Positions 43,488 to 52,862 of a DNA stretch of 64,000 nt are shown one piece after another. The notes beneath the pieces are model-generated. The model saw only the letters and a program-made list of their open reading frames with translations, was not told the origin of the DNA and ran no database searches. Location of the stretch: the NCBI GenBank assembly GCA_902760865.1, contig CACWID010000008.1:33060-97059 (forward strand), written 5' to 3'. Source of the DNA: an uncultured Bacteroidales bacterium (lineage in GTDB: Bacteria > Bacteroidota > Bacteroidia > Bacteroidales > Muribaculaceae). The first letter of the stretch is position 1. Each line of letters begins with the position of its first letter. The position numbers were made by a program, and so were the translations under genes.

Positions 43488-44936
43488 ATGTTTCTCGCCG
43501 AGTTATTCCCATATGCCAACGTCGTGTACAACGTCATCCTGGTGTTGTATTTCCTCACTGTGCTTGCAGTGATCGTGCTGGTACTCAGCGAGAACCGTAA
43601 CCCGGTGAAGTCGATGGCATGGGTACTTGTGCTCGTGCTGCTGCCTGTGGTGGGATTGGTCATCTACCTGATCTTTGGCCGCAACCTGAAAGGTATGAGC
43701 CTGATATCGAGGTCACACCTGAGGGAACTGCGCCGCCTGGGTGACTATTCTAGCGAGGTGGAGTCGGCCGGTGACTTGTCCGAGGATTCGCATCAGCTCA
43801 TCTCGTTGGCGGGAAAGCTGGCTGTTCCCCATCTTTTTGTGGGCAACGGCGTTGAGGTGTTCACGACAGGTCAGGACAAGTTCGACGCATTGAAGCGCGA
43901 CATCCAGGCCGCCCAGGATTATATCCATGTCCAGTACTTTATCATCGAGGAGGACGCGACGGGCATGGAGTTGATCAACCTGCTCATCGCCAAGGCGAGA
44001 GAGGGTGTGAAGGTGAGGGTGCTCTATGATTATGTGGGCTCTTTCTACATGCGCCCCAAGGTATTGAAGCAGATGCGTGAAGCCGGCATCGAGGTACACG
44101 CCTTCCTTGAGTTGACACTCATGACGTTTGCCTTCCGTGTGAACTGGCGCAACCACCGCAAGATTGTGGTCATCGACGGCAAGGTGGGCTATGTGGGCGG
44201 CATGAACATTGCCGACCGTTATGTCATCGGCGACAAGAAGTGGCTGCCGTGGCGTGATACCCACCTGCGCATCTCGGGCGAGGCAGTGGCTGCGATGCAG
44301 TATTCGTTCGCTATCGACTGGGATTTCACTACCCACGAACTGCTTACTTCGCCAACGATGCATTATACAGCCGAGCCGGCGTCGCCCGACTACATGATGC
44401 AGATGATGGCCAGTGGCCCAGCAAACCGATGGAACAACATCTCGTTTGTATTCCTCAAGGCCATCACCCTGGCCAAACATTGCGTCTATATCCAGACGCC
44501 CTATTTCCTCCCCAGCGACTCGCTGCTCAAGGCCCTGCAGAGTGCTGCGCTTGCCGGCGTTGACGTGCGGCTGATGATTCCCCGTCAGTCCGACTCGTCG
44601 ATGCTTCGCCTTGCCACGGGCTCCTACATGAAGGAATGCCTGCTCTCAGGCATCAAGATTTACCTCTATGAGCCCACGGTCCTGCATGCCAAGGTGGTCA
44701 TTGTCGATGACGAGTTTGTCACGACAGGTTCTACCAACTTCGACTTCCGCAGCTTTGAGCACAACTTTGAGTTCAACGCCTTGATTTACAGCAAGGAATT
44801 AAACCAGAAGATGAAGGACATCTTTGTGGCCGACATGGAGCAATGCTCGCGCCTGGTGTTGAGCAAGTGGAAACAGCGTCCCTTGTCGCAGAAAGCCCTT
44901 GAATCCGTCGTCCGTCTGATCAGCCCCATCTTGTAA
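43488..44936 (+). CDS. cls: Cardiolipin synthase
   Basis: The 482-residue protein has two N-terminal membrane helices (about 10-60, with a short PLDNs region) and two phospholipase D HKD motifs: NHRKIVVIDGKVGYVGGMN (about 220) and LHAKVVIVDDEFVTTGSTN (about 405). These are the catalytic pair of bacterial cardiolipin synthases, which join two phosphatidylglycerol molecules. The length is standard. ispE follows after 14 bp, so the two are likely co-transcribed. Confidence 0.93.
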   Translation: MFLAELFPYANVVYNVILVLYFLTVLAVIVLVLSENRNPVKSMAWVLVLVLLPVVGLVIYLIFGRNLKGMSLISRSHLRELRRLGDYSSEVESAGDLSEDSHQLISLAGKLAVPHLFVGNGVEVFTTGQDKFDALKRDIQAAQDYIHVQYFIIEEDATGMELINLLIAKAREGVKVRVLYDYVGSFYMRPKVLKQMREAGIEVHAFLELTLMTFAFRVNWRNHRKIVVIDGKVGYVGGMNIADRYVIGDKKWLPWRDTHLRISGEAVAAMQYSFAIDWDFTTHELLTSPTMHYTAEPASPDYMMQMMASGPANRWNNISFVFLKAITLAKHCVYIQTPYFLPSDSLLKALQSAALAGVDVRLMIPRQSDSSMLRLATGSYMKECLLSGIKIYLYEPTVLHAKVVIVDDEFVTTGSTNFDFRSFEHNFEFNALIYSKELNQKMKDIFVADMEQCSRLVLSKWKQRPLSQKALESVVRLISPIL

Positions 44937-44950
44937 TATCACTCAATGAC

Positions 44951-45766
44951 ATGATTACCTTCCCAAACGCTAAAATCAATTTGGGCCTCAACATCGTGGA
45001 ACGCCGCCCCGACGGCTACCACAACATCGAGACCGTGTTTTACCCTGTCCCCCTGACCGATGTGCTCGAGATCGTCCCTGCTGACGAGACCTCACTCACG
45101 TGCCACGGCAATGCCGTCGATTGCCCGGTCGAGAAGAACCTGGTCATGCGTGCCTACAGGCTACTGGAGCAGCGTTGCGGCCTGCCGCCGGTCGAGATGC
45201 ACCTGTACAAGCGCATCCCCGACGGGGCCGGACTGGGCGGCGGCTCGAGTGATGCCGCCCATGCGCTGGTGATGCTCAACACGATGTTCAAGCTGGGCTT
45301 TTCCGAGGGTGACCTGACAGCGATGGCGGCGACACTGGGTGCCGACTGCGCCTTTTTCGTCTATAACCGCCCGATGCTGGCGACGGGTATCGGCGACGTG
45401 ATGTCGCCTGTCCGTGTGGACCTCAAGGGCCTGATCCTGTTGCTGGTCAAGCCTCCCGTCGGAGTGGACACGCGCACGGCCTACAGCCGCGTCGTTCCTT
45501 CACCCTCCACCCAAGACCTGTCCCGGGTCATCTCGATGCCCGTCGGGTCATGGGATGGCTTGCTGGTCAATGACTTTGAGCCCAGTGTGTTTGCCGCCCT
45601 GCCCCAGTTGTGGCTCATTAAGGCCCGTCTGCTGGATGCCGGTGCTGCCTATGCCGCGATGTCGGGGTCAGGTTCGACCATTTTTGGTATTTTCAATAGT
45701 GACAAACTGGCAGAACAAGCGGCTGACACTTTTACCGATTGCGCCACCTTTGTCCTTCGGCTGTAG
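44951..45766 (+). CDS. ispE: 4-diphosphocytidyl-2-C-methyl-D-erythritol kinase
   Basis: The 271-residue protein is a GHMP kinase with the IspE signature: PNAKINLGLNIVERRPDGYH at the N-terminus, the ATP-binding loop GAGLGGGSSDAA (near 95) and the C-terminal SGSGSTIFG. It phosphorylates CDP-ME in the MEP route to isoprenoids. Length is normal to slightly short. It follows cls closely. Confidence 0.95.
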   Translation: MITFPNAKINLGLNIVERRPDGYHNIETVFYPVPLTDVLEIVPADETSLTCHGNAVDCPVEKNLVMRAYRLLEQRCGLPPVEMHLYKRIPDGAGLGGGSSDAAHALVMLNTMFKLGFSEGDLTAMAATLGADCAFFVYNRPMLATGIGDVMSPVRVDLKGLILLLVKPPVGVDTRTAYSRVVPSPSTQDLSRVISMPVGSWDGLLVNDFEPSVFAALPQLWLIKARLLDAGAAYAAMSGSGSTIFGIFNSDKLAEQAADTFTDCATFVLRL

Positions 45767-45839
45767 TACTGCGGCTTTGGACTGGTATTTGCAGTAATCT
45801 AGAAGGTATAACAAAAAGGATTATAAACACAACTACGAT

Positions 45840-46412
45840 ATGGCAAAAAAGAACAAAAAGAACCAGAGCGACGAAGCAAAAGCCGCACAGAATGTTGAAG
45901 AGCAGAACAAAGTTGAACAGCAGGCTCAGGAGCAGGTGACCGAACAGCAAGTCGACCCTGCCGAGAAGATTGCGCAACTGGAGGAACAGCTCGAGCATGA
46001 GAAGAAGGAATACCTCTTCCTGATGGCTGATTTTGAGAACTTCCGTCGCCGCACAGCCAAGGAGAAGCAGGACCTCGTCAAGAACGGGGCCGAGAATGCG
46101 ATGCGCGACCTGCTGCCCGTCGTTGATGACCTGGAGCGCGCGCTCGACGCCATCAACAAGAGCGGTGACCTGGAGAGCCTCAAGGAGGGTGTAGACCTCA
46201 TCTACAATAAGTTTGTGAAATACCTGCAGAGTCAGCACGTCACTGCTATCGACTCTACGGGCAAGGATTTTGACACCGATGTGCACGAGGTGGTGACCAT
46301 GTTCCCTGCTCCTGACCCGGAGATGAAGGGCAAGGTCATCGACACGACCATCAAGGGTTACATGATTAATGACAAGGTGCTGCGCCACGCCAAGGTGGTT
46401 GTCGGCAGTTGA
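45840..46412 (+). CDS. grpE: Nucleotide exchange factor GrpE
   Basis: The 190-residue protein has a charged, Gln- and Glu-rich coiled-coil start (about 10-60) and the GrpE core with FLMADFENFRRRT, LLPVVDDLERAL and the C-terminal beta domain (GKVIDTTIKGYMINDKVLRH AKV). It exchanges nucleotide on DnaK. dnaJ follows 63 bp downstream, the usual pairing in Bacteroidales; dnaK is not in the window. Confidence 0.95.
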   Translation: MAKKNKKNQSDEAKAAQNVEEQNKVEQQAQEQVTEQQVDPAEKIAQLEEQLEHEKKEYLFLMADFENFRRRTAKEKQDLVKNGAENAMRDLLPVVDDLERALDAINKSGDLESLKEGVDLIYNKFVKYLQSQHVTAIDSTGKDFDTDVHEVVTMFPAPDPEMKGKVIDTTIKGYMINDKVLRHAKVVVGS

Positions 46413-46429
46413 TCGAAGCGCAAAGCGCA

Positions 46430-46464
46430 GATTGGTGATTTTAGATTAGTGATTAGAGAGATTT
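46430..46464. repeat. 7-bp tandem repeat array, 5 units
   Basis: Units GATTGGT, GATTTTA, GATTAGT, GATTAGA and GAGATTT lie between grpE and dnaJ. The same family, inverted, is at 62323-62350. Confidence 0.8.
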
Positions 46465-46474
46465 CAAGATAACA

Positions 46475-47650
46475 ATGGCTCAGAAGAGAGATTACTACGA
46501 GGTGCTGGGAGTGGACAAGAATGCCACGGCCGATGACCTGAAGAAGGCCTACCGCAAACTGGCCATCCAGTACCATCCCGATAAACAGCAGGGCAAGAGC
46601 GATGCCGAGAAAAAAGCGGCCGAGGAGAAATTCAAGGAGGCGGCCGAGGCCTATAACGTGCTCAGCGACCCCGACAAGCGCGCCCGTTACGACCAGTTCG
46701 GTTTTGCTGGCGAGCAGATGGGCGGCGGCGGTTATGGCGGCGGCATGTCGATGGAGGACATCCTCAGGCAGTTCGGTGACCTGTTCGGCGGCTTCGGCGG
46801 TGCCTTTGGCGGCTTCGGCGACATCTTTGGCGGCGGTGGCGGTCAGTCACAGCGCGTGAATCGCGGCACTGACCTGCGCGTGCGCGTCAAGATGACGCTC
46901 AGCGAGATTGCCAAGGGTTCAGAGAAGAAGCTTCGCATTCCCCGCATGAAGTCCTGTGACCATTGCCACGGCACGGGAGCCAAGGACGGTACGGCCCTGG
47001 AGACCTGCCCCACCTGCCATGGTAGCGGCGTGGAGGTGCGCATGCAGCGCACGATGTTCGGCACGATGCAGGCCCAGAGTGTCTGCCACACCTGTGGCGG
47101 CAGCGGCAAGCGCATCAAGGAGACCTGCCCGCATTGCGGTGGCAAGGGCCTGGTCCGCAAGGAGGAAGTGGTGAGCATCAGCATACCTGCCGGCGTGGCC
47201 GACGGCATGACCCTGCGTCTGACGCGCCAGGGCAACGATGCGCCTGGCGGAGGCATTCCCGGCGACCTGCAAGTGGTCATCGAGGAGGTGCGTGACGCCC
47301 AGCTCGTGCGCGACGGCAACGACCTCATCTATAACCTCATGCTTGACATCCCCACCGCTGTGCTCGGTGGCAAGGTCGAAGTGCCCACCGTCGACGGCAA
47401 GGCACGCGTGACCATCAAGCCCGGTACGCAACCCGGCAGCATATTGCGCCTGCGCGGCAAGGGCTTGCCCTCGCCCGACCGTTACGGCATGGGTGACCTG
47501 CTCATCAATGTCATGGTCTATATTCCCGAGAAACTCAATGACAAGGAAAAAGAGGCCATCAGCATGCTGCAGAACAACGGCGAGCATGTCAAACCCAGCG
47601 ACAGCGACAAGAACCGCATCTTCTCGCGTCTGCATCACATCTTTGATTAA
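46475..47650 (+). CDS. dnaJ: Chaperone protein DnaJ
   Basis: The 391-residue protein has all DnaJ parts in order: a J domain with HPD (YHPDK), a Gly/Phe-rich linker (about 80-130), four CxxCxGxG zinc motifs ([32 protein letters not shown]), and the C-terminal substrate-binding domain. A bias to Gly in the linker is typical. It stimulates DnaK ATPase together with GrpE, encoded just upstream. Confidence 0.96.
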   Translation: MAQKRDYYEVLGVDKNATADDLKKAYRKLAIQYHPDKQQGKSDAEKKAAEEKFKEAAEAYNVLSDPDKRARYDQFGFAGEQMGGGGYGGGMSMEDILRQFGDLFGGFGGAFGGFGDIFGGGGGQSQRVNRGTDLRVRVKMTLSEIAKGSEKKLRIPRMKSCDHCHGTGAKDGTALETCPTCHGSGVEVRMQRTMFGTMQAQSVCHTCGGSGKRIKETCPHCGGKGLVRKEEVVSISIPAGVADGMTLRLTRQGNDAPGGGIPGDLQVVIEEVRDAQLVRDGNDLIYNLMLDIPTAVLGGKVEVPTVDGKARVTIKPGTQPGSILRLRGKGLPSPDRYGMGDLLINVMVYIPEKLNDKEKEAISMLQNNGEHVKPSDSDKNRIFSRLHHIFD

Positions 47651-47657
47651 AACCACA

Positions 47658-47702
47658 TTAAGGACTTTAAAGACTTTAAGGTCCTTAATAACTTTATAGA
47701 TA
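47658..47702. repeat. 9-bp tandem repeat array, 5 units
   Basis: Units TTAAGGACT, TTAAAGACT, TTAAGGTCC, TTAATAACT and TTATAGATA fill the gap between dnaJ and the pseudouridine synthase gene. They belong to the same family as 3969-4004, inverted. Confidence 0.8.
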
Positions 47703-47710
47703 TAACTATT

Positions 47711-48628
47711 ATGGCAAACCGACGACACGACCACCGAGTCCCGCGCAACGACGACAAAGCCGTGGTGCGCGAGGTAAAGCAGCCCTGCAAGCTGCTTGAA
47801 TTTGTAATGCAAACCCTTGACGGCATCAGCCGCAACAAGGCCAAGTCCATCCTCGGCTACGGCGGAGTCACTGTCGATGACCGGGTGCAGACTCATGTGG
47901 ACTACCCGTTGGATCCGGGCTGCATCGTCACGATTAGGCGACATGCAAGGCTCTCATCGATGAATAACCCGCACTACAAGATAGTCTATGAGGACCAGTG
48001 GGTCGTCGTTGTTGACAAGCAGCAAGGAGTGCTGTCGATGCCTGTGGGGGCTGGCAGCCTGAACATGAAGACCTTGCTGGACCGCCATTTTACCGAGACG
48101 CGTCAGCGCTGCACCGCCCATGTGGTGCACCGCCTGGATGCCCGCACCTCGGGGCTCATGGTCTATGCCAAAAGCGTGGACGTGCAGCAACAGATGACTG
48201 CCGACTGGCACTCCACAATCATCGACCGCCGCTATGTCGCTGTGGTCGAGGGTGTCATGGAGCAGCCTCACGGCAAGGTCGAAAGCTGGCTGCATGACAC
48301 TGACCGGATGGTCGTCGTCAGCAGCCCCGTGGATGACGGCGGCAAGTGGGCCGCCACCGAGTGGGAACTCGTGGAGCAGGCTCCGGAGCGGGCGCTGCTG
48401 TTCCTGCACCTGCTCACGGGCCGCAAGAACCAGATACGCGTCCACATGGCTGACATCGGCCATCCCGTGGTGGGTGACGGCAAGTATGGTGGTCAGGATG
48501 ACCCGGGCAGCCGCATGTGTCTGCATGCCTTCCGCCTGGCATTCCATCACCCCGTGACGGGCGAGGCAATGGAGTTTGAGACGCCCATTCCGCGTTACTT
48601 CGGCACGGCTCTCCACCACAAGTCCTAA
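47711..48628 (+). CDS. RluA/RluD family pseudouridine synthase with S4 domain
   Basis: The 305-residue protein has an N-terminal S4 RNA-binding domain (about 25-75, SRNKAKSILGYGGVTVDDR) and the RluA-type catalytic domain, with HVVHRLDARTSGLMVYAKS containing the catalytic Asp, then TGRKNQIRVHMADIGHPVVG. By layout it is of the RluC/RluD type, which modifies 23S rRNA, but the target base cannot be assigned. It is the second synthase of this family here and has the usual architecture, unlike the one at 15605. Confidence 0.93.
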   Translation: MANRRHDHRVPRNDDKAVVREVKQPCKLLEFVMQTLDGISRNKAKSILGYGGVTVDDRVQTHVDYPLDPGCIVTIRRHARLSSMNNPHYKIVYEDQWVVVVDKQQGVLSMPVGAGSLNMKTLLDRHFTETRQRCTAHVVHRLDARTSGLMVYAKSVDVQQQMTADWHSTIIDRRYVAVVEGVMEQPHGKVESWLHDTDRMVVVSSPVDDGGKWAATEWELVEQAPERALLFLHLLTGRKNQIRVHMADIGHPVVGDGKYGGQDDPGSRMCLHAFRLAFHHPVTGEAMEFETPIPRYFGTALHHKS

Positions 48629-48667
48629 AACTACCTTTCAGAATTCATATTATCCACAAAGCGAAGA

Positions 48668-48699
48668 AAACCAGGAATAACAATCATTATTCCTGGTTT
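48668..48699. terminator. Bidirectional terminator
   Basis: A perfect 13-bp stem (AAACCAGGAATAA and TTATTCCTGGTTT, six-base loop) sits between the convergent pseudouridine synthase gene and the gene ending at 48726. Confidence 0.9.
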
Positions 48700-48725
48700 C
48701 CCTTGTTTCTGGTATGTGGCCTGGG

Positions 48726-50396
48726 TCAGAAGGGTGGCTCGGTGTCCGGCTTACCGTTCTCGTCGGTCTGGGTGGGAAGCTCTCCGCGCTCCAAGCGCAG
48801 CTTCCTGATGTGGGCCAGCTCGTTGATGGCATAGTCGGCATTCTCTTCCTCATCGAGCATCTTGGTGAAGATTTTCTCGGCTTCGTCCAGCTGGTTGAAG
48901 TCGATGTAGGCATAGCCGCGGCGACGGCGCACGAAGTTCAGGAACGACCTGATGTTGTCCGGCATCTCTTCGATGTCAGGGAAGTTGCGCTTCACCTCGT
49001 CAAAGATGCCCTCGGTGTAGCTGAACAGGCGCAGGTCCTTGCTGTTGGCCATCGCGTTGATCAACTCCATGGTGTGGCGGATGTTGCCGTCAGTGGCCAT
49101 GAGGTCAAGGTAGTAGAATGCCAGCTTGGGCAGTCCCAGCTCATTGTAGCAGAAGCCCAGCTTGTAGGCCGTCTCCATGAAGGTCCGCTTGTGTTCGGCA
49201 TTCATCTCAAAGAATTGGGCCCGGTAGCTGTTGAACACGTTCTCGAAGTGCAGGATGGCCTCGTAGTAGCGCTCGGAATTAAACATCTGCTGTCCCCAGT
49301 ACAAGTTGTAGGCCACGTCGGCGGTATGCACTTGGCCGAGCATGACCTGGTCCTCGGTTAGGCTCTCCTGCTCGCCGTTCTTGATCTTGAGCAAGGCATC
49401 GGTCCACATGTAGTTGAACTCCTGCTGGCGCTTCTTGTCGTCGTTGCGGTCCAGGGCGATGAGCACGCTCACGCTGTGGGGCTGCCGTTCCTCGTTGCTC
49501 ATCGAGTTCATGCGGCTGGCGTTGCGCGGCACGTGGGTGATGGTCACGCGAGAGTATATCGAGTGGTCGTCTTCGCCCTCGGCGGTGATGGCGATGGATG
49601 TCATCATGGGTTTCTCCTCGAGCAGATGCTTGTAGTGCAGGTCTAGCGTGGCATAGTCGCGCGTCAGGCGTGCCTCATGGCCCTCGCCCTCGACCAGCGC
49701 GCGGCGCAGGTCAAAGTCGCGGATGGCCTGTTCGTCGGTGATTCGCTGCTGCCCGCTGACGGTGTTCACGGTCATGAAGAGCATGTCGACAACGCCGATC
49801 GGCGCCACGGTGGTCAGCATCTTCCACAGGGTCAACGCTTCGGTGCCTGACCATGTGTGGGCAAGGCTGTTGCCCATCTGGTGCTGCATCTCGAGGCGGC
49901 GCAGCATGAACATCTCGCGATGATGCTTGTAGATCTCGCTCTCCAGGTCGGCCGAGTCATAGTCCTTGATGGTTGCAGCCGCCTCGTCAAAGTCGCGCTG
50001 CCACTCGCGCTGGAAGTGGAAGGCCGCCTTCAGCTGGTGGGCCATGATTTCGGGCTTCACCTGGTTGTTGAAGAAGGACAGATGCACATTGACCTCGTTG
50101 GCCTCGTCATCAATCGAGTAGGTGTACTTGAACAGGATGTTGGCATTGTTGCGCTCGTTGCACTTCGAGCGCACCAGGTCGAGCTGGGTCATCGGGGCCG
50201 AGGCGATGACGGGAAAGGTCACCTCGACACAATCGTCCTGCTTGCGGATGGTGGCGATGAAATGTCCTGCCTGGAAGTCAAAGTTGATGATGTTGGTGCC
50301 ATCCTCATCCTTCTTTGCCGTATGGGTGCAATTATAGTCTTTGAGGAATCGCTCAAAGTCCTTGGTGACAGATTCTTGTTTTTTCCTAAGGAGCAT
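48726..50396 (-). CDS. Conserved hypothetical protein with TPR-like C-terminus
   Basis: The 556-residue protein has no signal peptide or membrane helix. The first 200 residues form an alpha/beta region (FERFLKDYNCTHTAKKDEDG; repeated VNVHLSFF-type strands) with a fold like small chaperone or YbjN-type domains, a guess by pattern only. From about 340 the sequence becomes helical with repeat-like spacing (AYNLYWGQQMFNSERYYEAI, ETAYKLGFCYNELGLPKLAF, GYAYIDFNQLDEAEKIFTKM), typical of tetratricopeptide repeats. A cytoplasmic scaffold or adaptor role is possible. I do not recognise the family. Confidence 0.8.
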   Translation of the reverse strand: MLLRKKQESVTKDFERFLKDYNCTHTAKKDEDGTNIINFDFQAGHFIATIRKQDDCVEVTFPVIASAPMTQLDLVRSKCNERNNANILFKYTYSIDDEANEVNVHLSFFNNQVKPEIMAHQLKAAFHFQREWQRDFDEAAATIKDYDSADLESEIYKHHREMFMLRRLEMQHQMGNSLAHTWSGTEALTLWKMLTTVAPIGVVDMLFMTVNTVSGQQRITDEQAIRDFDLRRALVEGEGHEARLTRDYATLDLHYKHLLEEKPMMTSIAITAEGEDDHSIYSRVTITHVPRNASRMNSMSNEERQPHSVSVLIALDRNDDKKRQQEFNYMWTDALLKIKNGEQESLTEDQVMLGQVHTADVAYNLYWGQQMFNSERYYEAILHFENVFNSYRAQFFEMNAEHKRTFMETAYKLGFCYNELGLPKLAFYYLDLMATDGNIRHTMELINAMANSKDLRLFSYTEGIFDEVKRNFPDIEEMPDNIRSFLNFVRRRRGYAYIDFNQLDEAEKIFTKMLDEEENADYAINELAHIRKLRLERGELPTQTDENGKPDTEPPF

Positions 50397-50455
50397 AGTG
50401 TGATCGATGTGTTATGGGTTGGTGTGGATGGGTAAAATGTACTGGAACACTGCAA

Positions 50456-51304
50456 TTATCGTGCCAAGGTGGGGAAGGTGCCGCCGAAGTAGCGACGCTG
50501 CAGGCTCAGGTAGGCTGCCGTGTCGCGTTTTACCTCGTTGTGCCAGCGGTTGAGGCTGTCACACAGGCTCTTGCGGCTCTTGTCGGCCATCCATGCCTGG
50601 AACTGCGACAGGCTGATGGCCACTGAGCGGTCCAGGTTGGGCAGGCGTGGCGCCATAGCGCGGGCGATGGAACGGTTGACGACGGCGTAGCGGATTTCGC
50701 CGGCCGATACCATCATCATCAGCTGCTCGGGGCCGTAGATCTCGTCCACATGCACATAGATGGTGTCGCCGATCTCGCGGCTCAGGCTCGCGATGCGTCC
50801 CACCATCGGGGACCCCTTGACTACCCACACCGTGTCGCCGGCTAGCTCGAGCTGCGAATGGACCGCATGGCTGCCGCGGCGCTGCACAAGCACCTGCTGG
50901 TCGATGTAGATGGGCTCGGTGAAAGCAAAGCGGGCGGTATCATGGGCCGTCATGGGGAACTGGGCGACCACGATGTCATAGTGGCCGTCCTTCAGTCCGG
51001 CAATGGCCTTCTCGAGCGTCACCACGGGGTGGAACTTCATCGGGCAGCCGGTCTTGGCTGACATGAGCCGTAGCAGGTCGTAGTTATATCCGCCCAGCGT
51101 GTCGTCATAGGTATAATAGGTCACCGGCGAGTACTCGATGGCGACATCCAGCGTGTCTCCGCCACTGGGCATCGAGTTGGCGGACAGGGTGGGGCGGTCG
51201 CACAGGCTCAGGCCCACCATGCACGCAATCACCACGGCGAGTAACGCCAGATAGAGTATCATCTGTCCCCGCTTGGCGGGTTGTTGTTGTCTTCTCATTG
51301 CCAT
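50456..51304 (-). CDS. Extracellular solute-binding protein (family 3) with membrane anchor
   Basis: The 282-residue protein has an N-terminal membrane segment (about 14-34) after a basic stretch, then a family 3 solute-binding domain (DTLDVAIEYSPVTYYTYDDT, YNYDLLRLMSAKTGCPMKF, GLKDGHYDIVVAQFPMT, RFAFTEPIYIDQQVLVQRR). The same fold forms the regulatory half of MltF-type lytic transglycosylases, but no transglycosylase domain follows. No permease or ATPase of an ABC system is adjacent, so it may be a sensor and not a transporter part. Confidence 0.82.
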   Translation of the reverse strand: MAMRRQQQPAKRGQMILYLALLAVVIACMVGLSLCDRPTLSANSMPSGGDTLDVAIEYSPVTYYTYDDTLGGYNYDLLRLMSAKTGCPMKFHPVVTLEKAIAGLKDGHYDIVVAQFPMTAHDTARFAFTEPIYIDQQVLVQRRGSHAVHSQLELAGDTVWVVKGSPMVGRIASLSREIGDTIYVHVDEIYGPEQLMMMVSAGEIRYAVVNRSIARAMAPRLPNLDRSVAISLSQFQAWMADKSRKSLCDSLNRWHNEVKRDTAAYLSLQRRYFGGTFPTLAR

Positions 51305-51403
51305 CGTTTTGTTTATTGGAGTGCAAAGATACTAAAATATTGTCATTCCTGCAAGGCCTTTTTTCCAGACAATCTTAGACCTTGCCGGACTCTTGCCTAC
51401 AAG

Positions 51404-51437
51404 AAACAGCCGCCAGTTCTTACACCGGCGGCTGTTT
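51404..51437. terminator. Terminator hairpin after the DUF4143 gene region
   Basis: AAACAGCCGCC and GGCGGCTGTTT form a perfect 11-bp stem (51404-51414, 51427-51437) with a T run on the minus side. It lies just past the duplicated aminotransferase tail. Confidence 0.85.
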
Positions 51438-51455
51438 TATGATAGCTTATGTCAT

Positions 51456-51492
51456 TCAGCGGGCGTTGTATGCCTCGAGAGCCTTCTCGAGC
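51456..51492 (-). repeat. Duplicated 3' end of the aminotransferase gene
   Basis: Bases 51458-51492 match 52865-52899, the end of the aminotransferase gene, at 34 of 35 positions. On the minus strand they encode LEKALEAYNAR plus a stop, as in the intact gene. The frame is also that of the ATPase gene ending at 51513. The copy lies just downstream of that ATPase gene, so the ATPase gene is bracketed by the two tails. Confidence 0.85.
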
Positions 51493-51512
51493 TGCTTCAG
51501 TTTAGAGTGCGG

Positions 51513-52655
51513 TCAGATGATTTTTTCGGCCCAGAGGCGTTTTAGGAACTGCTCGATTGGCCACACTTCGACATTATTTAGTTTGCGGGGACGTTCTTCC
51601 AGTGAGAGTAGATATAGTTTTGCAGTCGGGTACTCTTCACCGAAAGCTTTCAAACCTTTAGTATCTCGAGATGATACGTTCCTGGACGATTTTATTTCAA
51701 TGCCCACCTCGGCTTGGCCGATGACTGCGTCAACTTCGTATTTATTATCCAGGGTATGCCAATAAGAAAATGACTTGTCGTTATGTCGATAGGACAGATA
51801 TGCTCTTAATTCCTGAATGACCAGATGCTCCAGTGCGTGCCCGTAAATGTCGGTCCCTTGTTGCAACGGAACGCGCCGCAACAGGTGGTTGGGTATAGCC
51901 ACATCAAAGAAATAGAATTTAGGCGACTGAATAACCCTGCGCTTGACGACACTTGTGTATGACGGCAGGTAGAAGCCCAACATTGTTTCTTCGAGAATGG
52001 TGAAGTATTCCTTGACCGTCTTAGAAGAAATCCCGCAATCTTGAGCGATATTGGTATAGTTGACAATCTCGCTATTGCTCAGGGCTGCCACTTGCAGGAA
52101 ACGGGTGAAGGAGTCAAGTTTTCTGACAATGGCTTCCTCTACAATCTCCTGTTGCAGATAATCGCCAATATAGGCTTGAAGCCGCATCGTGGGATTCTCC
52201 ATGAGATAGTGATGTGGTAGCATGCCATGATTCAATGCTCGATTGAGGTCAAAGTCTGGAATTTCGGCGCTCACAAGAGGAAACAAGGTCTGTCGCAAAG
52301 CTCTGCCTCCAAGCAAGTTGGCACCGCTACGCCGCAATTTGCGTGCACTGGAACCACTGAGGATGAATCTCAGGCCCTTGTTCTCGATGAGCCAATGAAC
52401 TTCGTCAAGCAATGCAGGTACTTTCTGAACCTCATCGATGATAACTAATTCGCCGTCATCGAGTAGCTCACATTCCTCTCGCAGCAAAGCAGGACGCATC
52501 TGCAGTGCCATGCGCACATCACTCTTCAACAAGTCATATATGGGAGCCTCGGGGAAAAGCATTTTCAATAAGGTACTTTTTCCTGTCTGTCTGGATCCCC
52601 AGAGGAACAGACTGTCATCCTTGATTTCTTCTAATTTTAATATCCTTTCTAACAT
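51513..52655 (-). CDS. AAA ATPase with DUF4143 (restriction-like) domain
   Basis: The 380-residue protein belongs to the ATP-binding DUF4143 family. It has Walker A (WGSRQTGKSTLL, about 19-30), Walker B (GELVIIDEVQKVP, about 87-99), ILSGSSARKLRR, and a C-terminal domain with EVDAVIGQAEVGIEIKSSRN, which resembles a PD-(D/E)xK nuclease core. Such genes are widespread, single and mobile, with function unclear; roles in defence or DNA uptake have been proposed. Codon use and AT content differ from the neighbours. It has its own promoter. The flanking duplicated aminotransferase tail suggests recent insertion. Confidence 0.9.
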   Translation of the reverse strand: MLERILKLEEIKDDSLFLWGSRQTGKSTLLKMLFPEAPIYDLLKSDVRMALQMRPALLREECELLDDGELVIIDEVQKVPALLDEVHWLIENKGLRFILSGSSARKLRRSGANLLGGRALRQTLFPLVSAEIPDFDLNRALNHGMLPHHYLMENPTMRLQAYIGDYLQQEIVEEAIVRKLDSFTRFLQVAALSNSEIVNYTNIAQDCGISSKTVKEYFTILEETMLGFYLPSYTSVVKRRVIQSPKFYFFDVAIPNHLLRRVPLQQGTDIYGHALEHLVIQELRAYLSYRHNDKSFSYWHTLDNKYEVDAVIGQAEVGIEIKSSRNVSSRDTKGLKAFGEEYPTAKLYLLSLEERPRKLNNVEVWPIEQFLKRLWAEKII

Positions 52656-52676
52656 CGCAGTTCACTTTTGTGACCG

Positions 52677-52708
52677 CAAAGGTAAAGTATGAAGTGGAAA
52701 TGAGCAAG
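52677..52708 (-). promoter_or_regulatory. Promoter of the DUF4143 ATPase gene
   Basis: On the minus strand CTTG (52708-52705) and TACCTTTG (52684-52677) lie 20 bp apart, with the ATG at 52655. Just upstream, GAAAATCTGAAGT occurs twice (about 52718 and 52750), a possible binding site. Confidence 0.65.
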
Positions 52709-52793
52709 AAAAATGCAGAAAATCTGAAGTGGTACTTCAAAAAATCAGTGAAAATCTGAAGTAACGCTCCAAGAATTCCGCATTATATCAAAG

Positions 52794-52832
52794 CTACTGC
52801 CGAGTCTCTGGTTTTAAGAGACCCGGCAGTAG
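52794..52832 (-). terminator. Terminator of the aminotransferase gene
   Basis: CTACTGCCG and CGGCAGTAG, extended by GTCTCT and AGAGAC, form a long stem with one mismatch around a 7-nt loop, 31 bp past the stop codon. Confidence 0.85.
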
Positions 52833-52862
52833 TGATGTTGTGTAAATAGAGGCCGGTAGGGC

